The notes below the pieces were generated by a model. The model was given only the letters and a program-made list of their open reading frames with translations, was not told the DNA's origin and did no database searches. The position numbers and the translations under genes were made by a program. A DNA stretch of 64,000 nt, taken from Kutzneria chonburiensis (GTDB lineage Bacteria > Actinomycetota > Actinomycetes > Mycobacteriales > Pseudonocardiaceae). Each line of letters begins with the position of its first letter. Position 1 is the first letter of the stretch. The DNA lies in assembly GCF_028622115.1 (NCBI RefSeq), contig NZ_CP097263.1, positions 3,286,001 to 3,350,000 on the forward strand, read 5' to 3'. This document shows, piece by piece, positions 8,456-16,337 of the stretch.

Positions 8456-8529
8456 GCCGGTGAAGGCGCTGTGAACGGACCATTCCCAAACTCCGAGTTG
8501 AGGAATGGTCCGTTCCGAAGTTCACCGGC
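8456..8529. terminator. Nested inverted repeat (terminator or structured repeat)
   Basis: An outer stem GCCGGTGAA/TTCACCGGC (8456-8464, 8521-8529) encloses a 14-bp perfect stem GAACGGACCATTCC (8473-8486) with 8502-8515 and a 15-base loop. It follows the SnoaL-like gene and precedes the sigma-factor gene. It probably terminates transcription, but its two-layer design could also be a small mobile repeat. Confidence 0.45.
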
Positions 8530-8584
8530 TTGACCGGCGGGCTGGGGGCGGGCGATGTAACGGATCGGGGCGAAGTCGGCAACC

Positions 8585-9133
8585 ATGAGTGTGAGCCACC
8601 AGATGACCGACCGACAGCGGGCCGCGCCACCGGCCACCGAGTTCGAACGGATCTACCGGGCGAACTTCGCCGCGATCACGGCCTACTTCGCCCGGCGGGC
8701 GACCGAGCCGCAGATCGTCGCCGACCTGACCTCGGACACCTTCGTCGCCGCCATCACCTCGTTCGCCACCTTCGACCCGCGCCGGGGGACGCCGCGGGCC
8801 TGGCTGTTCGGCATCGCCCGGCGGGTGTTCGCCGGGCACTGCGAGGACTTCCGCCGCGACCACGACGTGGTGCGGCGGCTGACCGGACACCGGCCGCTGG
8901 CGACCGACGAGACGGCGGACCTCGTCCGCCGGATCGACGCCGAGCAGCCCGGACGCGAGGCGTTCGAGCGGCTGGCCGCCCTGCGCGCCGCCGACCGCGA
9001 GGCAGTGGAGCTGGTCGACCTGGCGGGGCTGCCGGTCAAGGAAGCCGCCGTGGTGATCGGCGTGACCGCCGGGGCGCTGCGGATCCGACTGTTCCGGGCG
9101 CGTGCCCGCCTTCGCACGGAGAATGGGAGTTGA
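8585..9133 (+). CDS. ECF-type RNA polymerase sigma factor
   Basis: 182 residues. Region 2 (about residues 20-85) reads FERIYRANFAAITAYF...DLTSDTFVAAITSF...PRAWLFGIARRVF, and region 4 (about 125-178) reads LAALRAADREAVELVDLAGLPVKEAAVVIGVTAGALRIRLFRARARL, which is a standard sigma-70 group 4 arrangement without regions 1 or 3. The following membrane-anchored gene starts 5 bases after its stop and is probably its partner or anti-sigma factor. The regulon and signal are unknown. Confidence 0.87.
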   Translation: MSVSHQMTDRQRAAPPATEFERIYRANFAAITAYFARRATEPQIVADLTSDTFVAAITSFATFDPRRGTPRAWLFGIARRVFAGHCEDFRRDHDVVRRLTGHRPLATDETADLVRRIDAEQPGREAFERLAALRAADREAVELVDLAGLPVKEAAVVIGVTAGALRIRLFRARARLRTENGS

Positions 9134-9138
9134 ACCCG

Positions 9139-9714
9139 ATGAGCAGCTTCGAAGACACGCTTTGGCAGGACCTCATGCAGCAGCACGGCCAGGAACTGGC
9201 CGCTGGCAACCACATCCGCCCGCCGCAGCGGCGGCGCCCGCTGGTGGCGGCCGCGGCGCTCGCCGTCGTCGGGACCGGCGCCGTCGGGCTCGCCACCGGT
9301 ATGCTCGGCGGCACACCGGCCTATGCGGTGACCGAGCATCCGAACGGGACGGTCACGGTGACGCTCAAGGAGATCGCGGCCGCCGATCAGACCAACGCGG
9401 AACTGCGGCGGCGCGGCATCCCGATCCGGGTCATGCCGTACGCGCCGGACTGCGCCAACACCAAGTCGTACACGGTGGACGAATCCGCTCCCGAGACGGC
9501 CCTCGGCGACAACAACGGGGCGGCCGGGCTCACCCTCGACACGACGACGGTGCCGCCCGGGGACTACGCCGTGATCACCGCGCTGTCCGATGCGGACGGA
9601 AAGATCGCCGTCATGATGTCCGGCGGCCGGCCGGCGAAGGGCGAAGTGCCGTCGTGTCTTCGTGGCGACATCGCCGGCCTGGGCGTCTACCACGCGCCGA
9701 GCCCGACTCGGTGA
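9139..9714 (+). CDS. Single-pass membrane protein, probable partner of the ECF sigma factor
   Basis: 191 residues from the ATG at 9139, which has GGGAG 9 bases upstream. A short cytoplasmic N-terminus (about residues 1-32, with PPQRRRPL) is followed by one transmembrane helix (about 33-56) and an extracytoplasmic domain of about 130 residues with two cysteines (DCANTK and SCLRGD). The layout and tight linkage to the sigma gene fit an anti-sigma factor or anchored lipid-like sensor, but no zinc anti-sigma HxxxCxxC motif is visible, so the anti-sigma role is only a guess. Confidence 0.65.
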   Translation: MSSFEDTLWQDLMQQHGQELAAGNHIRPPQRRRPLVAAAALAVVGTGAVGLATGMLGGTPAYAVTEHPNGTVTVTLKEIAAADQTNAELRRRGIPIRVMPYAPDCANTKSYTVDESAPETALGDNNGAAGLTLDTTTVPPGDYAVITALSDADGKIAVMMSGGRPAKGEVPSCLRGDIAGLGVYHAPSPTR

Positions 9715-9717
9715 CGG

Positions 9718-9756
9718 GATCGGGCTGGCATGCCGCGCCGACATGCCAGCCCGATC
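9718..9756. terminator. Bidirectional terminator hairpin
   Basis: GATCGGGCTGGCATG (9718-9732) pairs perfectly with 9742-9756 around a 9-base loop, between the convergent membrane-protein gene and BNR-repeat gene. Confidence 0.7.
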
Positions 9757-9768
9757 GACCTGCGCCGG

Positions 9769-12423
9769 CTACGGCATCGTGGTTCGCCAGATGCCGCGCC
9801 CGTGGGTCGCGACGTACAGCTGCCGGCCGTCGGGGCTCGGCGTGAGATAGACCGCCGCGGACACCGGCAGGTTGGTGCCGAGCCGTGACCAGTGCCCGAG
9901 GCCGTCGATCTTGGGGTTGTCCACGAACACGCCGAGGTCGGAGGCGACGACCAAGGTGCCGTCCGGCGCGATCCGCAGCTGGTTGGCCGGGGCGTCGGGG
10001 AAGGCGTCGGAGGCGGTGTCGCCGCCGGTGACGTCGGTCCAGGTCGCGCCGCCGTTGGTGGTCTTCCAGATGTGCCCGTAGCCGGCGCCGGGGCCCTCGT
10101 TCCAGTGGCGGGAGAAGCCCGACACCGTCGCGTAGACGGTCCCGCCGGTCGGGTCGGCCGGGTCGATGGTCACGCCGGAGACGTAGCGCACCGGGAAGTC
10201 CGCCGGCAGACTGAGCTGGTGCCAGCTGCCGCCGTAGTTGGTCATGATGCCGCGGCCGAAGGCCGCGCCGGGGTTGCAGTCGCCGCACCAGGCCGCCCAG
10301 ACCACGTGGTTGCGGCTGGCGATCGCGGTGATCGAGTGCCCGGCGCCGGAATCGGCCAGCTTCTGCCAGTCGGCCCCGGAGGTGCTCTGCCACGTCTTCG
10401 TGTCGGCGTAGGCGAATTCGCCGCCGGCCACCCAGTAGCCGGCATCGGCCGAGTCGGCCGCGAACGGCGCGATGAACCGGGCGTTCGGGTCGTTCGGGCT
10501 GATGTCGGTGATGGCGGCCGGGGTGCCGTCGTCGTTGGCCGTGTAGCCGCAGTTGTTGGTCAACGACATGGCGAGGTTGGTGTACTCGCCGACGGTCTGG
10601 CAGCCGTTGTTCGGATTGACCAGCTGGTCGCCGCCGTCACCGCCGAACGGCTCGGACATCTCGCCGGCGGGGTTCAGGTTCTCGGTGACCGGCGTGTTCG
10701 TGCCGGGATAGGTGTACGTGTACTTCGCACCGGTCGGAGTGGACAGTGCGACCCCGTTGTCCTGCAAGCCGCCCCACACCGCGACGCCGCCGGAGGCCAG
10801 CGTGCCGACGCCGACCGAGTAGAACTGGAGGGTGCGCAGCGTGCCGCTGGCGTTGAGGTTGCGCCAGCCGACGGTCTGGCTGGTCGGCCGGGCGTACGCG
10901 CCGCCGTCGTTGCCGACGTACACCTCGGGGGCGCGGCCGGGCCAGGCGGAGAACGCCAGCGCATGTTGGTCGGAGTGCATCACGTTGCCGTCACAGGTGT
11001 TCTGCGCCGGTGAGTAGCTGAAGCAGTTCAGGCCGAGGTTCCAGTAGCGGCCGACGGTCCGCCAGGTGGCCCCGCCGTTCCACGACTCGTACAGCTCCTC
11101 CAGGCCGAGGTAGACGTGCTGCGGGTTGGCCGGGTCGACGGCCAGCGACTGGTCGTACCAGGCCTGCGTGCCGGGCTGGTAGCCGGCGCCGATCTCGGTC
11201 TTCTTCATCGCGGACCCGCTGTTGGCCAGCGCACTGGACGTCGCGACCTGGGCGTAGGGGCCGTTGATGTCACCGCTGCCGCTGGCGAAGACGCCGGCCA
11301 GCACGCTGTAGCCGCTCTGCCCGCCCGGGCTCTTGTTCAACAGCGTCGGCGACTCCATCACGACGTACAGCTGCGATCCGTCCGCGGAGTAGGCGAACGT
11401 GGCGTTGCCGATCTCGTGCGGGTTGATCGCGCCCTGCGGATTGGCGAGCTGCCACGTGGTGCCGCCGTCGGCCGAGTAGTAGAAGCCGTTGTAGGTGGCG
11501 CCGCCGCGCCACGCCACGTTGGCGACGAGCTTGAGACCGTGGCTGCCGGGCTGGATGACGAGGTCGTTGGCGATGTCCGCGAAGTACGAGCTCGTGCCGC
11601 ACGTCACCCCGCTGATGCCGACTCCGGCGCACGGCGCGAGAACTCGTTGCCACGCCGTGCTTTGCGTCACGGAGACCGGCCGGCGGAACACGCCCCGCGA
11701 AGTAACGGCAAAGACGTTACCTGCCTCGTGGTCGAAGCGGAGCTCGTGGATCGACGTGCTCTCCAACTCGACGCCGCCGACCCGGTCGCTCGGTGAGAAC
11801 GTGCCGCTGGCCGGATTGGCCAGTCGGTAGACGCCCGTGCCGAGGTAGTTCTCGAACGCCGTGGTCGCTTCGCCGGTGCCCAGCCACAGCGCGCCGTCCG
11901 CGGCGACCGCGAGGGAGCCGACCGACAATGCGGGCAGGCCGTCGGCAATCGGCGTCCAGGTCGCGCCGTCATCGCCGGACCGGAAGACGCCGCCGTCCGC
12001 GGCACCGGCGTAGACCACGCCGGCATGCGTCGGATCGGTGGCCAGGGCAGCAATGCGGCCGGCCGAGTAGCCCGCGCCGCCGCCGGAGTTGGACTCGACG
12101 TGGTCGCGGAAGTGCAAAGAGTCCGAATTGAACGGTTGGGTCGTCACCTCGCCGTACGTCGCCTTGGCAACCGGCATGCCCAGCACGTGGTTCCACGCGG
12201 CCCCGTAGGCACCGGGCAGCACGCTCGCGGTCGGTGAGAGCCGCTGGTCGTCGAACGAGTTGAAGGAGTCCATCAGCTCGCCGGAGTCCTCCCCGGCCTC
12301 GTGCTGAGTCGTGGACGTGGTCGGCGTCTGCGCGTGGGCCACGCCCATGGAGACGACGAGCAGGGACACCGCGCCGGCTGCCAGCAGGCGAATGCCGCGG
12401 CGCCGTTGTCGTGACAAGGCCAT
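9769..12423 (-). CDS. Secreted BNR/Asp-box beta-propeller protein
   Basis: 884 residues from the ATG at 12423, chosen because GGAGGGG lies directly upstream; an in-frame ATG 21 bases earlier lacks this. A signal peptide ends near AHA-QT. The mature protein has many propeller repeats of the sialidase/GH74/Vps10 kind: FRSGDDGATWTPIADGLP, YYSADGGTTWQLANP, LYESWNGGATWRTVG, WKTTNGGATWTDVTGG, with interleaved DPANPQHVYLG and DPTHAGVVYAG strands. A C-terminal segment SPDGRQLYVATHGRGIWR closes the propeller. Such proteins include xyloglucanases, but catalytic aspartates of GH74 cannot be assigned with confidence, so no enzymatic activity is claimed. Confidence 0.82.
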   Translation of the reverse strand: MALSRQRRRGIRLLAAGAVSLLVVSMGVAHAQTPTTSTTQHEAGEDSGELMDSFNSFDDQRLSPTASVLPGAYGAAWNHVLGMPVAKATYGEVTTQPFNSDSLHFRDHVESNSGGGAGYSAGRIAALATDPTHAGVVYAGAADGGVFRSGDDGATWTPIADGLPALSVGSLAVAADGALWLGTGEATTAFENYLGTGVYRLANPASGTFSPSDRVGGVELESTSIHELRFDHEAGNVFAVTSRGVFRRPVSVTQSTAWQRVLAPCAGVGISGVTCGTSSYFADIANDLVIQPGSHGLKLVANVAWRGGATYNGFYYSADGGTTWQLANPQGAINPHEIGNATFAYSADGSQLYVVMESPTLLNKSPGGQSGYSVLAGVFASGSGDINGPYAQVATSSALANSGSAMKKTEIGAGYQPGTQAWYDQSLAVDPANPQHVYLGLEELYESWNGGATWRTVGRYWNLGLNCFSYSPAQNTCDGNVMHSDQHALAFSAWPGRAPEVYVGNDGGAYARPTSQTVGWRNLNASGTLRTLQFYSVGVGTLASGGVAVWGGLQDNGVALSTPTGAKYTYTYPGTNTPVTENLNPAGEMSEPFGGDGGDQLVNPNNGCQTVGEYTNLAMSLTNNCGYTANDDGTPAAITDISPNDPNARFIAPFAADSADAGYWVAGGEFAYADTKTWQSTSGADWQKLADSGAGHSITAIASRNHVVWAAWCGDCNPGAAFGRGIMTNYGGSWHQLSLPADFPVRYVSGVTIDPADPTGGTVYATVSGFSRHWNEGPGAGYGHIWKTTNGGATWTDVTGGDTASDAFPDAPANQLRIAPDGTLVVASDLGVFVDNPKIDGLGHWSRLGTNLPVSAAVYLTPSPDGRQLYVATHGRGIWRTTMP

Positions 12424-12536
12424 TGACCCCTCCGATATGGGCACGACGATGTGCTCATCTCACGTGCTACAGCGCCGGCCTGGCCGTTTGTGTCACACCT
12501 CCCCGCTGACCTGCGCACATCGACATCTGCCACCGG

Positions 12537-13013
12537 TCACGGCAGCAGGGGTGGCCCCACGATCTGGATGCCGTGCCGGGCGGCGATCCGCGTGAGTTCG
12601 GCCGGCGCGGGGACGTCGGCCGGAACGTTCAGCGGCGTGCCGACCTCGGCGACGAAACGATCAAATCCGGCCGGCGTGTGCAGGGTGAGGAAACGCGCCG
12701 AGCCGGACACGACGACGAAGCCGTGCGGCAGACCCCGTGGCAGCAGAGCCAATCCCCCAGCGCCGACCGCGTGGGCCTCCGATCCCACCTCTACCCGCAG
12801 CTCGCCGTCGAGCACGAGGAAGGTCTCCTCGTCGGCCTCGTGCAGGTGCAGCGGGGACATGTAGCCACGCTCGCCGGCGTGTTCCAGCACCGCGAACCGG
12901 CCGGCGGTGTCCTCCGCACCGATCCGGGCCCGCACGACGGCGCCGAGGAAGTTCACCGCGGCCTGGGTGTCGGGGTCGGTCACCACGGTGACGGCTCGTG
13001 AGGTGTCGGTCAT
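12537..13013 (-). CDS. Cupin-domain protein
   Basis: 158 residues from the ATG at 13013. The single cupin has the first motif PLHLHEADEETFLVLDGELRVEVG and the second LPRGLPHGFVVVSGSARFL, so the metal-binding His/Glu pattern is mostly present. It resembles quercetin dioxygenase-like cupins of unknown substrate. It is divergent from a GlxA-family AraC regulator 110 bp away, a common pairing in actinomycetes, and is probably controlled by it. Confidence 0.85.
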   Translation of the reverse strand: MTDTSRAVTVVTDPDTQAAVNFLGAVVRARIGAEDTAGRFAVLEHAGERGYMSPLHLHEADEETFLVLDGELRVEVGSEAHAVGAGGLALLPRGLPHGFVVVSGSARFLTLHTPAGFDRFVAEVGTPLNVPADVPAPAELTRIAARHGIQIVGPPLLP

Positions 13014-13123
13014 GGTCTGTCGCTTTCCCTTCGTAGTGGCATCGGTGACCCGCCGGGCACGAATTCGGCGCCGGTCGACCGTCGATGCGCTGCCACAATT
13101 CGTATGGCCGATAAAATCGCGCC

Positions 13124-14083
13124 ATGGGCCGCCATCAGGTCGCCGTCCTCGCGCTCGACGGCGTCTATCCCTTCGAACTGGGCATCCCGGCACGCATCCT
13201 CGGCGCCGCCGACGACCGGTACGACGTCGTGGTCTGCTCGCCCGACGGCCGCCCCATCGAGACCAACGCCGGTTTCTCGGTGACCCCGCACCACGGTTGC
13301 GAGATCATCGCCACCGCCGACACCACGATCGTGGCCCCGGTCGACCCGTATCGGCTGACCCGCGAGCCGCCGCCGGGCATCGCCGCCGTGCTGGAGCGGC
13401 GCAAGCCCGGCAGCCGTATCGCCTCCATCTGCACCGGTGGCTTCGTGCTGGCCGCGGCCGGCCTGCTCGACGGACGGCCGGCGACCACGCACTGGGAGTG
13501 CGCGCCGCTGTTCCGCCGCTGGTATCCGCACGTCGAACTGGACGAAGGGGTCCTTTTCGTCGACGACGGCGACCTGCTGACGTCGGCCGGCGCGGCGTCC
13601 GGAGTGGACCTCTGCCTGCACCTGATCCGTACCGACCACGGCACCGATCTGGCCAACCGGGCGGCCCGGCGCTGTGTGGTGCCGCCCTTCCGTGACGGCG
13701 GCCAGGCCCAGTACATCGAGCGTCCGGTGCCGGACGACGGCGGCATGTCGACCTCGCCGACCCGGCAGTGGGCGCTGCACCACCTCGGGCAACCGCTCAC
13801 CCTGCAACGGCTGGCCCAGCACGCCCATATGAGCACGCGCACCTTCGTCCGTCGTTTCCGGGACGAAACCGGTATGACGCCTCGACAGTGGCTGATCGGC
13901 CAGCGTCTGAACCGGGCGCGGCACCTGCTGGAGGCGAGCGATCTGCCGGTGGAGCGGATCGCCACCGAGATCGGCTTCGCCACCGCCGCCTCCCTTCGCC
14001 AGCACATGAGTGCCGAGTTCGGCGTGTCCCCGCTGGCCTACCGGCGGACCTTCCGGGCCGTCGAGCCGGCCGCCGGTCAGTGA
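13124..14083 (+). CDS. GlxA-family AraC-type regulator (DJ-1/PfpI plus HTH)
   Basis: 319 residues. Residues about 4-170 form a DJ-1/PfpI-like domain (QVAVLALDGVYPFELGIPARIL, SICTGGFVLAAAGLLDGRPATTHW, TSAGAASGVDLCLHLI), with the nucleophile-elbow Cys in ICTGGF. Residues about 225-310 form the double-HTH AraC domain (LQRLAQHAHMSTRTFVRRF...PVERIATEIGFATAASLRQHM). Such proteins sense small molecules through the first domain. It is divergent from the cupin gene. Its 3' end overlaps that of the convergent hydrolase gene by 7 bp. Confidence 0.92.
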   Translation: MGRHQVAVLALDGVYPFELGIPARILGAADDRYDVVVCSPDGRPIETNAGFSVTPHHGCEIIATADTTIVAPVDPYRLTREPPPGIAAVLERRKPGSRIASICTGGFVLAAAGLLDGRPATTHWECAPLFRRWYPHVELDEGVLFVDDGDLLTSAGAASGVDLCLHLIRTDHGTDLANRAARRCVVPPFRDGGQAQYIERPVPDDGGMSTSPTRQWALHHLGQPLTLQRLAQHAHMSTRTFVRRFRDETGMTPRQWLIGQRLNRARHLLEASDLPVERIATEIGFATAASLRQHMSAEFGVSPLAYRRTFRAVEPAAGQ

Positions 14084-14979
14084 CCGAGGAACGCGTTCAC
14101 CTCAGCGGCGAACTCCACGGGGTACTGGAACAGGAATCCGTGGCCGGCGTCCGGGTAGATGCTCAGCCGGGCGTTCGGCAGGTGCTCGGCCAGCAGATAG
14201 GTGTTCTTGGTCGGCACCATCTCGTCGTTGTCGCCGTTGGCCACCAGCACCGGGTGCTCGATCGACGCCAGCCGCTGCAACCGTGTGTCGTCCCGTACGC
14301 CCCAGCCGGCGATGGCGGTCAGCTGCGCGTCGCGGACGGCGAGCGTGGCCGGGGCGTCCCGCTCAGCGGTGCGCAGCGCCAGCCGCTTGAGGAACTCCAC
14401 GCCCAATGCCTGGCTGGAGGCCGACTTCTCGAAGAACAGGACGAGCAACCCTTGAGCCGTGGCGTCGTCGGCCAGGGCCGTGTCGCGAATGGCACCCGCC
14501 GTGTACTGGTGGATGTCCCGCCCGCCTCGCGGCGCGGTGCCGGCCAGCACCAGACGGCGGAGCTGCCACGGCCGCAGCAGCGCCACCTCCTGGGCGATGA
14601 AGCCGCCCAGCGAGAAGCCCAGCAGATCGAACCGTCGCACGCCCAGCGCGTCGAGGAAGGCCAACACGTTGTGGGCCATCTCGTCGACCGTGTTGGGCGT
14701 GACGCCGGTCGAGCCGCCGACGCCGGCGAGGTCGACCAGGATCACCTCCCGCTCGGTGACGAAGTTGTCGACGAGGTCGGGGTCCCAGTTGTCGAGTGTT
14801 GCCCGGAAGTGGACCAGGCAGAGCAGCGGCACGTCGCTCTCGTTGGCCACGCCGAAGCGGCGGTAGCGGTAGGTGACGCCGTCGGCCGCCTCGACGTGGA
14901 GGTTGGGCGCGGTGAGCTGGCTGTGGACGGGCACGGTGCTGTCCTTTTCGGACGGTGGGATGGACGTGGCAGCGGTCAT
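14077..14979 (-). CDS. Alpha/beta hydrolase
   Basis: 300 residues. The nucleophile elbow LLGFSLGGFIAQE gives the Ser; the Asp of NGDNDEMVP and the His of DAGHGFLF complete the triad. An HFRATLDNWDPDLVD oxyanion region precedes them. The protein has no signal peptide, so it is cytoplasmic. The start codon overlaps the stop of the enoyl-CoA hydratase gene by 4 bp (ATGA), making it the last gene of a three-gene operon with the SnoaL-like gene. The operon could hydrolyse or rearrange a small ester or CoA thioester, but the substrate is not evident. Confidence 0.87.
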   Translation of the reverse strand: MTAATSIPPSEKDSTVPVHSQLTAPNLHVEAADGVTYRYRRFGVANESDVPLLCLVHFRATLDNWDPDLVDNFVTEREVILVDLAGVGGSTGVTPNTVDEMAHNVLAFLDALGVRRFDLLGFSLGGFIAQEVALLRPWQLRRLVLAGTAPRGGRDIHQYTAGAIRDTALADDATAQGLLVLFFEKSASSQALGVEFLKRLALRTAERDAPATLAVRDAQLTAIAGWGVRDDTRLQRLASIEHPVLVANGDNDEMVPTKNTYLLAEHLPNARLSIYPDAGHGFLFQYPVEFAAEVNAFLGH

Positions 14980-15785
14980 CGGCGCGGGCCGATCCGGTCG
15001 CCCATGTTCAGTTCCAGGTCGAGCACGGCCTCGGGCGGCAGCGCCCCGGCCCGCCCGAGCCGCTCCTGCACGAAGTCCCGGGTGAACAGCTGGATGAACC
15101 GCTCGTGCGTTGCGGCCAGGCTTTCGGCGCTGGGCGTGGGGATCTCGTGGCCGAGGATCTCCTTGACCGCGCGCAACGCCTCGGCGTCGAAGAAGGCGAT
15201 GCGCCGCGCGAACCGGTCGACGACGGCGTCGAGTTCGGCGTCGGGCACGGCGCGGTTGACCCAGCCGTACCGTTCGGCCGTGTCCGCGTCGTAGTCCTCG
15301 CCCGACGCGACGACCTCCAGCGCACGGGCCCGGCCGATCAGCTGTCCGAGCCGTTCGATGCCGCCGCAGCCGGGAATGATCCCGTTGCCGATCTCGAGCT
15401 GGCCCAGCACCGCGTGCTCACGGCTGGCGAAACGCACATCGAGCGCGGTGAGGAACTCGTTGCCGATGCCACGGGCCCGTCCGCGCACGGAGCCGACGGT
15501 GATGTAGCGGGCATCCTGCAACCGTTCGACGATGTCGAACCAGGTCGGCATGCCGGGCCCGTGCTCGCCGATCCGGCCCAGATCGAGATGGGCCAGGAAG
15601 AAGTCGGGGTGGGCGCTGTCGAAGACCACGACCTTGACGTCGCGGTCCGCTTCGAGCCGATCGAGCACGTCGACCAGGTCGGACTCGACGTCGGGGTCAT
15701 AGAGGTTGACGGGCGGATTGTCGAAGGTCACCCGCCAGTAGGCCGGGCCGACCTGCTCGGCCCGGACGGTGCTGGTCACGGACAT
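14976..15785 (-). CDS. Enoyl-CoA hydratase/isomerase family protein
   Basis: 269 residues. The crotonase core is visible: KVVVFDSAHPDFFLAHLDL, the oxyanion strand TVGSVRGRARGIGNEFLTALDVRFAS, and LEIGNGIIPGCGGIERLGQLIGRARALEVVASGEDYDADTAERYGWVNRAVP. The catalytic glutamates of hydratases would fall at the LEIG and PGCGG segments; only the first is obvious, so the reaction (hydration, isomerisation or other) is open. It lies between the SnoaL-like and hydrolase genes in one operon. Confidence 0.87.
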   Translation of the reverse strand: MSVTSTVRAEQVGPAYWRVTFDNPPVNLYDPDVESDLVDVLDRLEADRDVKVVVFDSAHPDFFLAHLDLGRIGEHGPGMPTWFDIVERLQDARYITVGSVRGRARGIGNEFLTALDVRFASREHAVLGQLEIGNGIIPGCGGIERLGQLIGRARALEVVASGEDYDADTAERYGWVNRAVPDAELDAVVDRFARRIAFFDAEALRAVKEILGHEIPTPSAESLAATHERFIQLFTRDFVQERLGRAGALPPEAVLDLELNMGDRIGPRR

Positions 15786-15811
15786 GGGTTGGTCCTGTTT
15801 CTCATGGGGCG

Positions 15812-16189
15812 TCAGAACATCGTGTTGTCGTTGGCGCTCTCGTCCGGCACGGGCTGCATGACGTCCCAGTGTTCGACGATCTTGCCGTCGGCCAGGCGCC
15901 AGATGTCGGCCACGGCCAGGCCGCGGTCGCCCGGCTGCAGATGCATGTTGCTGTGGGTGACCACCAGGTCCTGCTCGGCGATGGCGCGCCTGATGTCCAG
16001 GCGCAGTTCCGGGAAACGGCCCCGCATCTGGTGCACGTAGGCGATGAAACCGTCGGCGCCGTCGGGGGCCTGTGGGTTGTGCTGGGTGTAGGTCGCGCCG
16101 AGGTGGGCGGCGGCCAACTCGGGTTCACCGTCGTTGAACGCCTGTCTGTAGAAGGCGAGCACGGTTGCGGTGTTGTCCGCTGGCGACAT
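15812..16189 (-). CDS. SnoaL-like polyketide cyclase-family protein
   Basis: 125 residues from the ATG at 16189. The sequence VLAFYRQAFNDGEPELAAAHLGATYTQHNPQAPDGADGFIAYV...LRLDIRRAIAEQDLVVTHSNMHLQPGDRGLAVADIWRLADGKIVEHWDVMQP is a full-length SnoaL/NTF2-like protein with the C-terminal VEHWDVMQ strand typical of the family. It is the first gene of the operon with the enoyl-CoA hydratase and the hydrolase, 26 bp before the former. Confidence 0.83.
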   Translation of the reverse strand: MSPADNTATVLAFYRQAFNDGEPELAAAHLGATYTQHNPQAPDGADGFIAYVHQMRGRFPELRLDIRRAIAEQDLVVTHSNMHLQPGDRGLAVADIWRLADGKIVEHWDVMQPVPDESANDNTMF

Positions 16190-16289
16190 GGACGACTTTC
16201 CTTTCCGGGGGCGGCCGAAACAGCATCTCCGGGGACGGTGTCGCCCTGCCAACGCCGGAAAAGTCAATTACCGCTGGAAACACGCCAAC

Positions 16290-16322
16290 GGACGGGCCGG
16301 CGCGGGGGTCGCCGGCCCGTCC
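16290..16322 (-). terminator. Terminator hairpin downstream of GH92 gene
   Basis: GGACGGGCCGGCG (16290-16302) pairs perfectly with 16310-16322 around a 7-base loop, 15 bp past the stop codon of the GH92 gene. Confidence 0.7.
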
Positions 16323-16337
16323 GAGGTCACACCCTGG

